Source: Verticillium longisporum (lineage: Eukaryota > Ascomycota > Sordariomycetes > Glomerellales > Plectosphaerellaceae). Taken from it: a stretch of DNA of 64,000 bases. Below the pieces are notes generated by a model. That model did not search any database and had not been told where the DNA came from. It saw only the letters and a program-made list of their open reading frames with translations. The stretch covers positions 2,914,001 through 2,978,000 of the forward strand of contig JAETXT010000002.1 of assembly GCA_019188255.1 (NCBI GenBank), written 5' to 3'. Each line of letters starts with the position of its first letter. The first letter of the stretch is position 1. Both the position numbers and the translations under genes were made by a program. Shown here piece by piece: positions 43,246-54,885 of the stretch.

Positions 43246-44101
43246 CGCGGGCTATCAAAGACAGCTTTGCGAGCCGCTTGCTGGTGTTGAGCGGACACAA
43301 GACATGAAATCGGGTTCGAGATGGGAATAGAGTGCTTCGGAAAGGGAGAAGGGGATGTAGGGACCACAAGAGTCACAGCAAAACTTGGCCAGCTCAACTG
43401 CGAGCGCCTTCCCCTGTGATTTCCATGCACATGGCAAGGCGAGGTAATTAATTGAGCGGGCTTGAAAGGGATCATGCCGCATCACATAGCAACCAACAAT
43501 CAGATGGCTACTTCCAACAGCACGACCAACAGGCAACTAACCCTAACCCTTGAGCCATGGCCAGAGGAGCGGGTTGGTTAGGAGCCAGACGTCCTGCCAC
43601 ATGAAACCTTGCACCCTGCACACAGCTCAGGCAAAGTCCAACTCAGTATACCATGTACAACAGGCTTGCATGACAGCTGATCTTTGCACGGGAAACACTT
43701 CCGATCCTGGACTCGTCTCGAGCGTCTATTGAGTTACAACCAACAGACCGTTGTGAGTGGCCACACGTTTGCTCCCAGTGGATACAGCAAACTCAATGAG
43801 GCTCGTCGGACAGGGGTCAGCGGCAGCAGAGGAAGACAGGGCGCCAAAAGCTTCATCCCCGGCGGCCGTCAAATGACCGGGGTCGTGGTGTCGAGTCGAA
43901 AATGAGCCTTTTCGCCTAGGAAAAGGTCATTTCACCTAGACGAGAAGGCCAGTTCGTCCCTCGGGAGTTGCCGTGACCAACACGCGTCTGCCGACGTCCG
44001 ACGCCATGTCGCCCGTTCATAAACTCAAGCATTCCCCCCATCGTCAATTTCACCAGACAGTCTGAACACTAGAGTCTTCAAGCGTCCCCCATTTCGTAGC
44101 C
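43246..44101. promoter_or_regulatory. Divergent promoter with telomere-like box
   Basis: About 855 bases between the pepsin-fold gene (minus) and the GT8 gene (plus). At 43537-43550 is CTAACCCTAACCCT, two telomere-type repeats; such teloboxes occur in fungal promoters. At about 43914-43933 is a short palindrome with CCTTTTC and GAAAAGG arms. No gene seen inside. Confidence 0.5.
43537..43550. repeat. Interstitial telomere-type repeat (two units)
   Basis: CTAACCCTAACCCT equals two copies of the fungal telomere repeat TTAGGG on the opposite strand. It lies in a divergent promoter, 290 bases upstream of the pepsin-fold gene. Confidence 0.7.
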
Positions 44102-45394
44102 ATGGCAGCGCAGTTCTTCCGTTCTCTGACGTCGCCTACATACGCGCGACTTTCTGCCGCGGAACATGGCGCCAACTCACCCGATGGTGGTCTAGGAAGC
44201 AGTCCCCGCCTGGCCGCGCTTCTTGCCTCGAAACGCTTTCGCTGGATTGCCTGCCTGATCATCTTGACCACCTTCGTTTTATTCGGTCTACAGGGCCATG
44301 ATCACTTCACCAGTTCGGCGCCAGCACAAGAGGCGGGACAACCAAGTGTTCCGGAGTCCTTGCCGTCAAAAGCCCCTGACCATGACCATGACTGGTCGCG
44401 CTTCGCATACACTCAATATGTCACTAACAGCGAGTACCTCTGCAACTCCGTTATGCTGTTTGAGAGCCTCGCGAGGCTACACAGCAAAGCAGATCGCGTC
44501 ATGATGTATCCCAGGCGCATGCTGGAGCCCACGGCATCCGAGAGTGCCACGCTCGACGGCCGTCTTCTCATCAAGGCGCGTGAACAGTACGGCGTCAAGC
44601 TGGTGCCGATTGAGGTTCAGCATAGAACCGGTAAAGATTGTATGTGCCACTTCTTCCCTAGGTCCCTTCCCTTGTACAGCAAGTGAGCATTTTGCCAACG
44701 TATAATTCCCAAACCTCTAGCGACATGGGCGGATTCCTTTACGAAGCTCCTGGCCTTCAATCAGACCAACTACGATCGCGTCCTCTCTCTTGACTCGGAT
44801 TCAGTCGTAGTTCAGAGCATGGACGAGCTCTTCCTGCTCCCGCCCTGCCCCGTCGCCATGCCCCGCGCCTACTGGCTCTTCCCCGAGAAACCCATCCTCT
44901 CCTCCCAGTTACTACTCGCCACCCCCTCTGAGACCGAATTCGCCCGCGTCCAGGAGCGCGTCAACGCTGCTGGGCCAGATGACTACGACATGGAAATCGT
45001 CAACTATCTTTACAAGGACACGGCCCTTGTCATACCCCACCGTCCGTATGACCTGTTGACGTCAGAATTCCGTACGACGACTCACGAAATGTACCTCGGC
45101 TCCAAGGATGAGGTGTGGGATCCGGTGGCTGTCTTCAACGAGGCCAAGTTTTTACATTTCTCGGACTGGCCTGTTCCCAAGCCGTGGCTGCCGACGCCCG
45201 AAAACCTGCTGAACGAGAAGCAGCCTAAATGTGTCAAGGAAGAAGATGGAAGCGAGGATTGTACGGCTCGAACGATCTGGAACCGTATCTATGCTGAGTT
45301 CAGGGAGAGAAGAAAGGTGAGTCTCATATTGTGTCCAATCATTGTTTACTAGAGGCGTGCTGACCGGCTGCAGGCAATTTGCGACCTTGCATGA
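44102..45394 (+). CDS. GT8 family glycosyltransferase, GNT1-like, type II membrane protein
   Basis: Exons 44102-44639, 44721-45316 and 45374-45394 (introns 81 and 57 bases) join in phase to 384 residues. A short cytosolic tail and one N-terminal membrane helix (FRWIACLIILTTFVLFGL) give a type II Golgi topology. The catalytic domain starts at FAYTQYVTNSEYLCNSVMLF and has the DxD metal site in YDRVLSLDSDSVVVQ, then PRAYWLFPEKPILSSQLLLA, EIVNYLY and FLHFSDWPVPKPW. I recognise this as the fungal GT8 group annotated as alpha-1,2-N-acetylglucosaminyltransferase (GNT1 of Kluyveromyces), which adds GlcNAc to mannans. Exact donor and acceptor are inferred. The last exon encodes only AICDLA. No lesions. 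Confidence 0.85.
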
Positions 45395-47617
45395 ATATCT
45401 GGAGACAATGTGACGGATTGCAAACCGCCGCTTCAGGCCGCTGTTCCATCTGACAAAGCTCACTTCCAGAGACCGTCCCATGACTGGATCACCATGTCCA
45501 ACTTTTGGCTTCAAAGATCTGGGAGCTCGTCCCTTGACGAGTCCATGGTCATTGCCAAGACTCGTCACGACCCGTCTTCACACTTGGGTCATTTTACGCA
45601 GCCCTTCTGCCGTCTTCGGTGGCGCAATGGCCGATGTCACTTGCCCTTAGTGATTGGCTTTTGGAGGTTTACCTGCAGAATGGGTCCTAACCTTCAAGCC
45701 TGCACTTGCGTAAAATCTTTGGATTCCAGCCCATAACGGTAGTCAAGCTTTTGATTTGACTCTCTACTTGCGCATGGCTTCTGCCGCCCTCTGTGCCCCG
45801 AATCTCGGACGGCCAACACATACCCGTCGATGGCCCTACTATCAACGAGTGCCGTCGCCGGCGCTCACGCAACAACGACTGCGACTAGGACGGCCCATCT
45901 CCGCCTTTGACGGATGAAGAACAGGTGTCCGATGCTGTGATCCATACACTGTGACCAACACTTCTGCCCGCACTGCGAATCATTGTCTCGCCGGCTAAGA
46001 GTGCCTATAATCCTGCTCACCGACCATAGAAGGCGACCCTTCGCAATTGCGAAGGCATACCCTGATTTGTTGCGAGCGAGGGACACATTCAGACATCTCT
46101 TTTCTCAGTCGAGATTGCCGCTGTTATGGTCAAAGAACCATTGCATGGAGGAATTCGTCCGAAAGTCCCAGACTTGTGTGGTTTGCCAGACTGGTGTTAT
46201 CGCGAAAACTCCAGGCAGATATCGAACGAGGCGCTACGATTTGAGGTTTCTAAGGAATTGACGGAGAGGAGGACGCCTTTGTGGGATATACCCTATATCC
46301 ACAATCCCATGTCTTGAGAGATGTGTAGATATAGACTAGAACAAATTGTCAACACTCTCAGTAGAGCCAGTCTGTCGAGCCTCATGTTCTGTGTATGCTG
46401 ACACACCCTCGCTCTCTCATTTGGGGCCACGGCATGTCGAGTCTCCAGGCCTGCCGTGTACCCAGCCTGACGCTGCCTGACCTGGCTGGTGCCCGGATAT
46501 TTCGCAGTTCTTGCGGTCGATGTTCGCATCATAGTCCTAGCCTTATGAGCAATAGTTCAATCGATCATTCACCTCATCAGCGGCCATTCACGCTCTCCGC
46601 GCCACCAGGCTATGTGATCTCGCGTCAAACTCTCATAGTTAACTTTCCTAGCCCATCACTGGACATTTCGGTGGTCAGATTCCGGCACCAGCAAGCCACA
46701 TTTATACAAGCTGGGCCATAGAACCGAGTTCAGTGCTACTCCGTCGCCTCTCAGGCTAAAAGCAGCGAGGCTCCAGGCCGCAGACGAGCTCTGTTTACCC
46801 CGCGCCCTCTTTCCGACTTAGCCGTTAATCGAGCGTCCAAAGGCACTGCCGTCATCTTGCCCCGGCCCGGAGGCCCGCAATGTGAACAAACCCCGTGGGA
46901 CGAGATCGGCTTGACCGAGCAGACTACCGAAACAAGGCGGCTTGAGGTTTCGCCGCGTCGAGACCCTTTCACGGGGGATTCCTGTGATCAAGGAGATATG
47001 GCTCTGAGTCTTGATTAGGTAGGTAGTCTATGTTGATAGTATAAATCACCGCCCGCTCTGTGTTGGTTGGACCTAATCACGAGTGGCGACAGGCTCGAGT
47101 GGCTCGGTACATTACCACCCCAGCGTAGCACTTTCAGCACAGCTGAAATGCGCATGAAGAGCGTATGGTGACATGAGAGTCCACCGATGTAGCACTTCAA
47201 GTCAAATGGCTTCTTTGAACACAAATCAAGTCGGTGATTCCATAACGAGTACAGCCCTTGGCGACGTCTAGGCCCCGTTGCCCAAGCTCCGAGGTGTCCC
47301 ATTGATGCTGGACAAATTGACTCGCTGATATATGGGATTTTACCCGACGATGAACCCCGCGATCAGGGTCCAGTGAAATAAAGAAGTCGTGACGCCCAAC
47401 CGTGGTTCCATGACAGCCATTACATCTCTAAAGAACCGTGCAACGGAAACAACGCCAATGCCCCGAGGCATATAAAGATGGATCGCTTGACGTACTCCGC
47501 TTCCAAAGCAGTCGCCCCCCTCAGGCCAATGCGATAAGTCAAACATCACGATATACTGCGCCTGTGGAAACGACATCTCCCAGCTCAACAAACTCGCCTC
47601 ACCGCCCTTTCGCCACC
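45395..47617. other. 2.2 kb gene-poor region
   Basis: Between the GT8 gene and the DUF4360 gene, both on the plus strand. Frames such as 45983-46261 and 47015-47302 are short and have no recognisable motif. The right end holds the DUF4360 promoter. I see no repeat, tRNA or transposon remnant. Confidence 0.4.
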
Positions 47618-48266
47618 ATGGTCCGTCCCTCTACCCTCCTGACAGCACTGTGGGCCAGTACCGCCGCCAGCCTGCGCGTGCGTTCCGTGGTCCACAGCGG
47701 CAAGGGCTGTCCGCAAGACACAAAGGTGTCCTGGTCGTCCGCGGACGAGGCCTTCGTCTTCACGTTCCACGACTTTAGCGAGACGCTCGCCGCCGGCACG
47801 ACGACGTCTTGCCAGGTGCACGTCCAGATCGACGAGGGCGAGGCCGGCAAGGCCCTGCTCGTCGAGGACGCGACGCTCCGCGGCGGGCTGTACGTCAGTC
47901 CCGTGACCAAGGCCGAGTTTCTCACCGTTGCCTTTTGGTCGGAGAATGCCTCAGATTCGGTAAGCCGGGTTGCGGGCGTCACTTGAGCTGAATGAGGTAA
48001 ATCCGAGAGGCGGCGCTAACACAAGATCACAGACGTCCAAGGAGTCGACCATCGCGGCCGGTGCCGGGCCAATCTCGCGCAACGTTGCGGTCTCGCAGAG
48101 CCTCGACTTCGCGTCGAGGTGCGTGGGGAGCGATGGATATGTGGGGATCCTCAATGTCAACTTCCGCATCGTGGCACAGGGCAGCGGAAAGGTCTCCTTC
48201 GGGCGAGAACGTGGAAGTGGCGCGCCTGTGACCGAGGTGCTGAAGTACAAATGGCAGAGCTGCTGA
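47618..48266 (+). CDS. Secreted DUF4360 family protein
   Basis: Exon 1 47618-47959, a 73-base intron, exon 2 48033-48266; 191 residues. The start has a good context (CACCATGG). The signal peptide is MVRPSTLLTALWASTAASLR. The mature part shows the family layout: GKGCPQDTKVSWSSADEAFVF near the N-terminus, FHDFSETLAAGTTTSCQVHV, a hydrophobic strand FLTVAFWSENASDS at the exon junction, and a C-terminal half ending KYKWQSC. Several Cys suggest disulphide bonds. DUF4360 proteins are small secreted proteins of ascomycetes and other groups without a known biochemical role. No lesions. Confidence 0.82.
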
Positions 48267-49299
48267 GCGGATGATAATGTCCGGGTGGCAGCATGTGTGG
48301 AGATGTTAAAATGGTCGAGAACGAGAATGAGCCCCGTGTAAGTTGAAATAAGGGGGGCGGGCCGATCTTGGGTCTCATCAGTCGCTTGTGAGCTCGACTA
48401 GCCGGGGTGCTTGGCTGGTAGCTAGCCAGAATACAGTCTGTATGTTCTCGACCCAGCTGCAAAACTTCGATTCATCACGAATTGTGGATGCTCGTGGAGT
48501 CGCAGGGGTGGTTTCTTGACATGCAGAAAACATCACCATGTCAGTCTGCCCGATGTGTAAGGGGCAATCGGCTTTGGTGATTCAGGGTAGAATGCAGATT
48601 CGCGGGTCGACTGGAATACCGGTATCCCGCCACCAAGTTCCGCTTCTTCATCGGGCATTTGCATCTGGCCACTCATTACACAGCACGATTGCAACGCTGT
48701 CCGACAGTCAGAATGGCACGATGATACCTTTTCAGCGGAGACATTGACTTGCGATAAGACGTCGACTGGCCAGGAGGAAAGCTACTGACCCACGTAGGCA
48801 CGTGGACGACACACTTCTCTGGGTGCCCACAAGATGATCAGCGGCCTTGAATTCGGGTTGGTTACTCATGCCATTTGAGTCTGCGGAGCGCGGAGACAAC
48901 TCGGCGCGGCTTACTGTAGGGCGGCTTCCCAATATCTTTGGCTGGCGACTTGTACTGCTCCCTCCCCAAAGGCCCGGGTGGGAGAACGAAAAGTCTTGGA
49001 GGAGCGGGGAAGCTAAGTGATGAAGTCTTGATATGTGGCAACCGCGTTGAGGAGATCCAGGTACCGGCAGGACGCAAGACAGCGACGGCATGCCTCTTAC
49101 GCAAACAGTTGCTCTGTGATCCGATTTTGAAGCTGTTATCCCCCCACCATGTACCTTCAGTAGACCGCCAGCGGAATCAGACGGCAAGACAGCCTGCACA
49201 TGCACCAACGTTCGAATCTGAAAGAACATCATCTCTCGCGGGAATATATGGGCTGACGGTGATGAAGCGTCGTTTGGATAGCGATACAAGTCTCAACTT

Positions 49300-49367
49300 G
49301 GCAAGGTCCCTGGCAAGGTCCCTGGCAAGGTCCCTGGCAAGGTCCCTAGGTCCCTGGCAAGGTCCCT
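49300..49367. repeat. 12-base minisatellite
   Basis: Five full copies of GGCAAGGTCCCT and one partial copy (8 bases) before the last full one. It is in a gene-poor region and has no clear function. Confidence 0.9.
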
Positions 49368-50742
49368 TTTGCTTGAAAGGTAGTATGACATCAGTGAGGT
49401 GCGTAACTCCTGCATGTGAGCTCTTTGGTGATGCAGGGAAGCGGAAGGAAGGGACAGTTGGAGGGTCGGTTGGCCGAGCCAAGAAATACCCGAACGGTCG
49501 AGGTTTGTTGTTCAGGGGTCGATATCACTGACTACCGTCCATAACGCTAGCGTGGATCCGCTGCAGGGAAACGATCGCGATCGGCCGCATGTGGCGTGGT
49601 TGGTCGGGATGGCGCTGATTGGCGTCGCAAAGTAAAGAACGCGTGTATGACTGAGATGCCAAGGGTAAGATTGGTACGACGCGATCTTCTGGGCATCTCG
49701 AACAGGAGAGTCAACTGAAGGCATCCAGCTGGCATCCCAAGGCCGTGGTTCACGAGAGGTCGCGCAGTCGGGAGCATAAGCGCCATCATTCCGGATGCAT
49801 GGCGTTGGCGAGGCACAGACGGTAACAGCTGCGCGATGAAGGTCTGGCGAGAGTTGAGAGCAGTAGGATAAGAGACAGAGGAGCGACAAGCCGCCGAATG
49901 CTTCGCCGAGTCGGGGATCCCGCGCGCCGAACGACTGGTGGTGTGTTAGCCTAGTGCCTGGGCGAGTTCACAAGACGATCCTTCCAAGCCTGATGGAGGG
50001 AGGGAAGTCTGTTTGTTTTTTCTCATTTCAATGTACGCAGTAAGCTCGTCCAGAATGCCCCGCCGAGCTAGTAGGGCTGGTATCAGACCAAGAGCATGGC
50101 AAGAAGACGAAGCATTCCTGCGGGACGCGGCGTGGCCTTCGCAGCGTGGAAGTAGCGTGAGGACAATCATAGCTATTGGCCTATAAATGGCGCCTGGTTG
50201 ATGGCGAACTTTGATGCTGCTTGGAAGAGCATAAAGCGGTGAATGCATTGAGGCGTTGAATGTCCATCACCAAGGCCAGCAAGGTGAAGATGGTTTCGCA
50301 GGTCAGGGGCGCGGAGAAGAAGCGGACTTCAGGAGAGCGGCGGTTCAGACTGTGAGCACCAACAGCGCTCGACATGTCTTTGGTGACGAATGCCGAGTGT
50401 TTGCCAAGCCGGTCTGCGAAGGATGAAGTGATTATATGGCTTGGGATGGAGGGTAGGTGGTGGATGGTCGGTGGACGAGATGCTTTCGGACGTCGTAGTA
50501 GCTGCCATGTTGTGGGCCTTGGTGGGGACCGGCCCGCTTGTTGTGCCGATCCTTAGCGCGCCTCACTCCTGCCCGCCGCCTACAGTGAATGAACGTTCGA
50601 CTTCACCCCTCCATCGGCCTGGCCCAGTCTATGGCGTTTCCCATCCCTCTCCTTCCAGAAACACCTTGACTGCTTTCTTCGCGCTTAAGGAACCCTAACG
50701 AGCCAAGGGTCATCTCCACTCCACTACTTCACTCCTTCCTTC

Positions 50743-50780
50743 AGGCTCGAGAACGACCTCAGGCTCGAGAACGACCTCAG
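50743..50780. repeat. 18-base tandem duplication
   Basis: Two perfect adjacent copies of AGGCTCGAGAACGACCTC followed by the first two bases of a third. Confidence 0.9.
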
Positions 50781-52247
50781 GTACAAGAGTAGCATGCTCA
50801 TCAAGGCTCTCTCCCGATACGAATGCAAAAGACCTCTCGGACACGGCTGCCCCTTGGTGCTTGGCCAACCACTAGCCCTCGAGAACGTCTTGGCTTGTTC
50901 GACTGGGACTACCATCCTTGCGCTTCTCAGCTGGCCGGGCTGCTTGGCCTTGCATCCGTCCCGCTCGCGACTGTGTCGACCGGCACACGTCCGGCACATG
51001 TCTGCTCAATTTGTCTCCTGATGGTAAGTATGACGTGGGCCAATGCCGATATAGCCTTGGCAATGTTCGCCGCATTCACTATCTTCTCTACGAGCTTTTG
51101 ACTTCTGCCATGGACAATGTGATATGCTGACTGCACGCCAGGAACGTCCTACAGCGACCCAGGACACAAGAGAGGCAAGCAAGGTTCCCGGTACTAAGCA
51201 AGACCTTGGATGATGTGGTCCATGCTCGACACTGGAAGCGGTTCACACCAGCCATGCTCAATACCCTGGACCAAGGCCACGTTCGATTAAGGTCTCTGGA
51301 GAAGAACCCGCCCGCCTGCCCGTCACCGAGCTTCCGCAACTTATCTAACGCCTCGATCGTCTCGGCTGCCGTCTTCATAGCCTTCTGCGCCGGACCCGGA
51401 CTAACTCTGTAATGCCGCTCGGCTCGAGTTAGGTATTCGAACGGCCGCACTGCATTGGCCGTCCCTCTTGTTGCAGCCTTACACTTACCGTCGCAGCAAG
51501 CCCACTTCGACTGGCCATGGCCTGATATCCACCGCTCAACTTCCGCTACTGTTGGTCGTCCTGCAGGTTATCGGGCGAGGCAACTGGGGCGACTAGAAAG
51601 ACTGGAGACGTTTGGACAGACAGCCGGCCTGAAAATCCTTTTTCCCGTCGGGCGCGCAGTCTCACGGTCTCGACTTCAGCGTTTCCACCGTTGGATCCAC
51701 CAAAGTACTACCGTTTGGCACGCCAACTCGCCATGCCGCCCACGCACCCTTTCCCCGTGGAGGACCCGACCGCGTTGCGCTGATGGCCAGAGCCATCACT
51801 GAGTGGAAACCCGTCCTCATGATCATCCGACATCCTGGGCTGGGGGAATGCGGTCCACTTCCCCATGCTCCACCGGGCATGGTTTCTTGGTATCACCCGG
51901 CGTGGTAAACGCCTTCATCCGGTGTCTTGCCTGTCTCCCGTTTTCGTTAGTACCCCCTGTATGATCCCCAGACGACCCTCGACTTCTTAAGGGACCATCC
52001 TCCCACCAGAATCTTCCTGGTTTCCTTGCTCTCTTCGTTCACCCAACTTCACAGTCTTCCCTGTTGTCGAGGTCTTCTTCGTTAAGCCCTCCACAAAATC
52101 TCCTCATCATCATACTTCATCTGCGAGTCCTAGGCTAAATCGACACAGACAAGCCTTGACCCCAGGCTTGGGACCTGTTTCAGTCATGTCTCCCCACGTG
52201 CTGACGATGAGGCTCCGCCAACAGACCTCACCAACGACCACCCCCGC

Positions 52248-54194
52248 ATGGAAGGCACCAACACCAGCCGCAGCAGCAGTAACAATGAGCCCATTACTGA
52301 TGAGAAGGCCATGCATCAGGGCGGTCCTGGTGGTCCGGACCGGCGCCGCCGCAGCTCAGTCGCTGCTCTGCTTCAGAACCCACTCGCAGGCTTGACCCAG
52401 GATCAGGTGCTCGCCGACGTCGACAACTTTACTCAGAGTAAGGGTCTGACGGAGTACCAAGAAGTCTTCCGCAAGGGCGCTCTCGTTGCTCAGGTCAACA
52501 ACCAGGATGGCGCCTTTGAGCGCATTGAAGTGCTCGACGAGGACGAGAAGAATGTCTTGCGTAGGGAGCTGACCCACCGCTGGAGTCAGCCCTTTATGCT
52601 GTACTTCCTCTGCACTCTCTGCGCCGGATCCGCGATTGTTCAGGGCATGGACCAGTCGGCTGTCAACGGTGCTCAGGACTTCTACTTCCAGGAGCTCGGC
52701 TTGGCAGACATGTCGACAGAGATCCGAGGACTCGTCAACGGCGCCCCCTACCTCTGCTCTGCGCTCATCGGCTGCTGGACCAACCCTTTTCTCAACCACT
52801 GGTTCGGTCGTCGCGGTACCATTTTCATCAGCTGCGGCCTGTCCGTCATTACCGGTTTCTGGCAAGCCGCTGCCAACAACTGGTACAACCTGCTCATTGC
52901 CCGTTTCTTCCTCGGTTTCGCCGTCGGCGCCAAGTCTTCCACCACCCCTGTCTACTCGGCCGAGTCCACACCCAAGACCATTCGTGGTGCCCTCACCATG
53001 ATGTGGCAGATGTGGACGGCGTTCGGCATCGCCCTTGGTACCATTGTCGGCGTCGCCTTCTCTGGAGTGACAATCTTCGGCGAGGAGACCCAATGGCGTT
53101 GGATCATGGCCTCCACCTCCATCCCTCCCCTCGTCGTCATGATCCAGGTCTACCTGTGCCCCGAGTCTCCCCGCTGGTACATGGAGAAGGGACGCTATAC
53201 CGAGGCCTTCAAGGCAATCTGCCGTCTTCGATACACCAAGGTTCAGGCTGCCCGCGACATGTACTACGCCTACAAGCTGCTCGAGATTGAGAGCGCCGAG
53301 CGCGAGGGTCGAAGCTGGAAGGAATTCTTCACAGTGCGAAGAAACCGCCGCGCCGCACAGTCCTCGTGGTTCGTAATGTTTATGCAACAATTTTGTGGTG
53401 TCAATGTCATCATCTATTACTCTAGTTCGTTTAGCCCTTCATCTATATGTTTCTACGGGTATAGCGCTAATAAGATAACAGTGGAAATGTTCCAGAACGC
53501 CGACTTTACGCGGAACGAGGCTCTTCTCGTCACTATGGGCACCGGTCTTGTCAACTGGTTGTTTGCTATCCCGGCCATTTACACAATTGACACGTTTGGA
53601 CGCCGCAACCTTCTGCTGGTCACCTTCCCGATGATGTCGTTCTGCATGTTCTTCACAGGCTTCAGTTTCCTCATCACCGAGCAAGCTGCGCGTCTAGCTT
53701 GCGTCACGACGGGTATCTATCTCTTCATGGCTGTGTACTCGCCCGGCGCCGGCCCGGTCCCGTTCACGTACTCGGCCGAAGCATTCCCGCTCCATATTCG
53801 CGATATCGGCATGTGCAGTGCCACGGCCGTCACCTGGGGCTTCAACTTCATCATCTCCTTCTCGTGGCTTCCCATGGTCGAGGCGTACGGTGACACGGGC
53901 GCCTTCTGCTGGTACGGGACGTGGAACCTCATCGGCTGGGTCTTTGCCTACTTCCTCTTACCCGAGACGAAGAACCTTACTCTTGAAGAGCTCGACAACG
54001 TGTTCAATGTCACGAATCGGGAACATGCCGGGTACTACATGAGGAAATTACCATGGTACATCAAGAAGCATCTGCTCTTCCAGGACGTCGAGCCCATGCC
54101 CCCGCTGTACGCTTTTGACCAATCATCGCCACACGACAAGACGCACGACATGGCAGCCGCCGAAGCTTCGCACAGTGAAGCCGTTGTGCGCTAA
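52248..54194 (+). CDS. MFS sugar/polyol transporter (SP family)
   Basis: The frame is open for 648 codons, but a 57-base intron (53425-53481, GTTCGT donor, ACAG acceptor) is very likely, which gives 629 residues and joins IIYYS directly to MEMFQNADF. The unspliced sequence SSSFSPSSICFYGYSANK is unlike the family. N-terminal 120 residues are cytosolic and acidic. Motifs: GMDQSAVNGAQDFY, HWFGRRGTIFISC, RFFLGFAVGAKSSTTPVYSA, PESPRWYMEKGR, FMQQFCGVNVIIYY, DTFGRRNLLL and PETKNLTLEELDNVF. These are the SP-family signatures, with the long N-terminus and sequence style of fungal inositol, polyol or disaccharide carriers. Substrate not assignable. Plasma membrane, proton-coupled by family. No lesions. 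Confidence 0.87.
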   Translation: MEGTNTSRSSSNNEPITDEKAMHQGGPGGPDRRRRSSVAALLQNPLAGLTQDQVLADVDNFTQSKGLTEYQEVFRKGALVAQVNNQDGAFERIEVLDEDEKNVLRRELTHRWSQPFMLYFLCTLCAGSAIVQGMDQSAVNGAQDFYFQELGLADMSTEIRGLVNGAPYLCSALIGCWTNPFLNHWFGRRGTIFISCGLSVITGFWQAAANNWYNLLIARFFLGFAVGAKSSTTPVYSAESTPKTIRGALTMMWQMWTAFGIALGTIVGVAFSGVTIFGEETQWRWIMASTSIPPLVVMIQVYLCPESPRWYMEKGRYTEAFKAICRLRYTKVQAARDMYYAYKLLEIESAEREGRSWKEFFTVRRNRRAAQSSWFVMFMQQFCGVNVIIYYSSSFSPSSICFYGYSANKITVEMFQNADFTRNEALLVTMGTGLVNWLFAIPAIYTIDTFGRRNLLLVTFPMMSFCMFFTGFSFLITEQAARLACVTTGIYLFMAVYSPGAGPVPFTYSAEAFPLHIRDIGMCSATAVTWGFNFIISFSWLPMVEAYGDTGAFCWYGTWNLIGWVFAYFLLPETKNLTLEELDNVFNVTNREHAGYYMRKLPWYIKKHLLFQDVEPMPPLYAFDQSSPHDKTHDMAAAEASHSEAVVR

Positions 54195-54885
54195 GCGGTT
54201 TGATGGAGCAGCATGGTCGTGGACAGTTCGCCTTTCATTGGTGCGCATGATTTCTTTGTACTCATATTGCTTGTCTGGATATGACGTGGCGAAGATACCA
54301 ATGAGGGGACGAATTTCTTTGTATTCGATATCTGAAAGTTGATTTGTTAATTAAGAATGGAGTCTCGAAATCGCATATGCAAGTGAAGATGTTGATCCGG
54401 CAAGTCAATTTCGCGCAGCGAGATTGAATATCTGAAAACATACGTATGTACTCGATTCAAAGGGCGGACAGTGCGAGCGCTTCATCAAGTCACGGAATGC
54501 CTGGCCCTCACGGAAGCTTCGAAGATGCTCTGAAGACGACGCATCGATACGAGCTTCTGGATTCCCCCAGCACTGTTCATGAGATTGAAGGTGGTACTGC
54601 ATTTCTTGGACGGACGACCGACTCTAGGAGGAAGGTTTCAGGGATGATCGATTCTCGTTTGGGCCTTCAAGCGTTGTTGAAATGCAGGTCAATCACACCT
54701 TGATGCGCTGACCTTCCGATTCGGGCATCCGTGCCGGACTCTGCACTGCCGCGTCGGCAATGGCGTGCGACGATGCGAAGCTGTTTCGTTTCCATGATTG
54801 CAAGTATAAGACCCGGCAGGTCATGGCAATGAGAGCCGAGTTTCTTCCCCGTTATGTCGAGTCTCAGGCGCATTCTTTTAACACA
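54195..54885. other. Intergenic region before the fungalysin gene
   Basis: About 690 bases holding the 3' UTR of the sugar transporter and the promoter of the fungalysin gene. An open frame continues upstream of the fungalysin ATG, but the signal peptide fixes the start at 54886. Nothing else seen. Confidence 0.5.

Larger units (their letters stand above)
48267..52247. other. 4 kb gene-poor region with tandem repeats
   Basis: No gene I can support. Minus-strand frames at 51088-51450 and 50927-51136 (with VEKIVNAANIAKAISALAHV) have a coding-like look but no partner exons or family. Two small tandem repeats are listed separately. The right end (about 51900-52247) is CT-rich and is the likely leader of the sugar transporter gene. 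Confidence 0.4.

Noticed and set aside
45395..47617. Transposon remnant
   Set aside because: No terminal repeats, transposase motifs or target duplications could be seen.
52356..53390. 344-codon minus-strand frame over the sugar transporter
   Set aside because: Antisense shadow of the MFS coding sequence.
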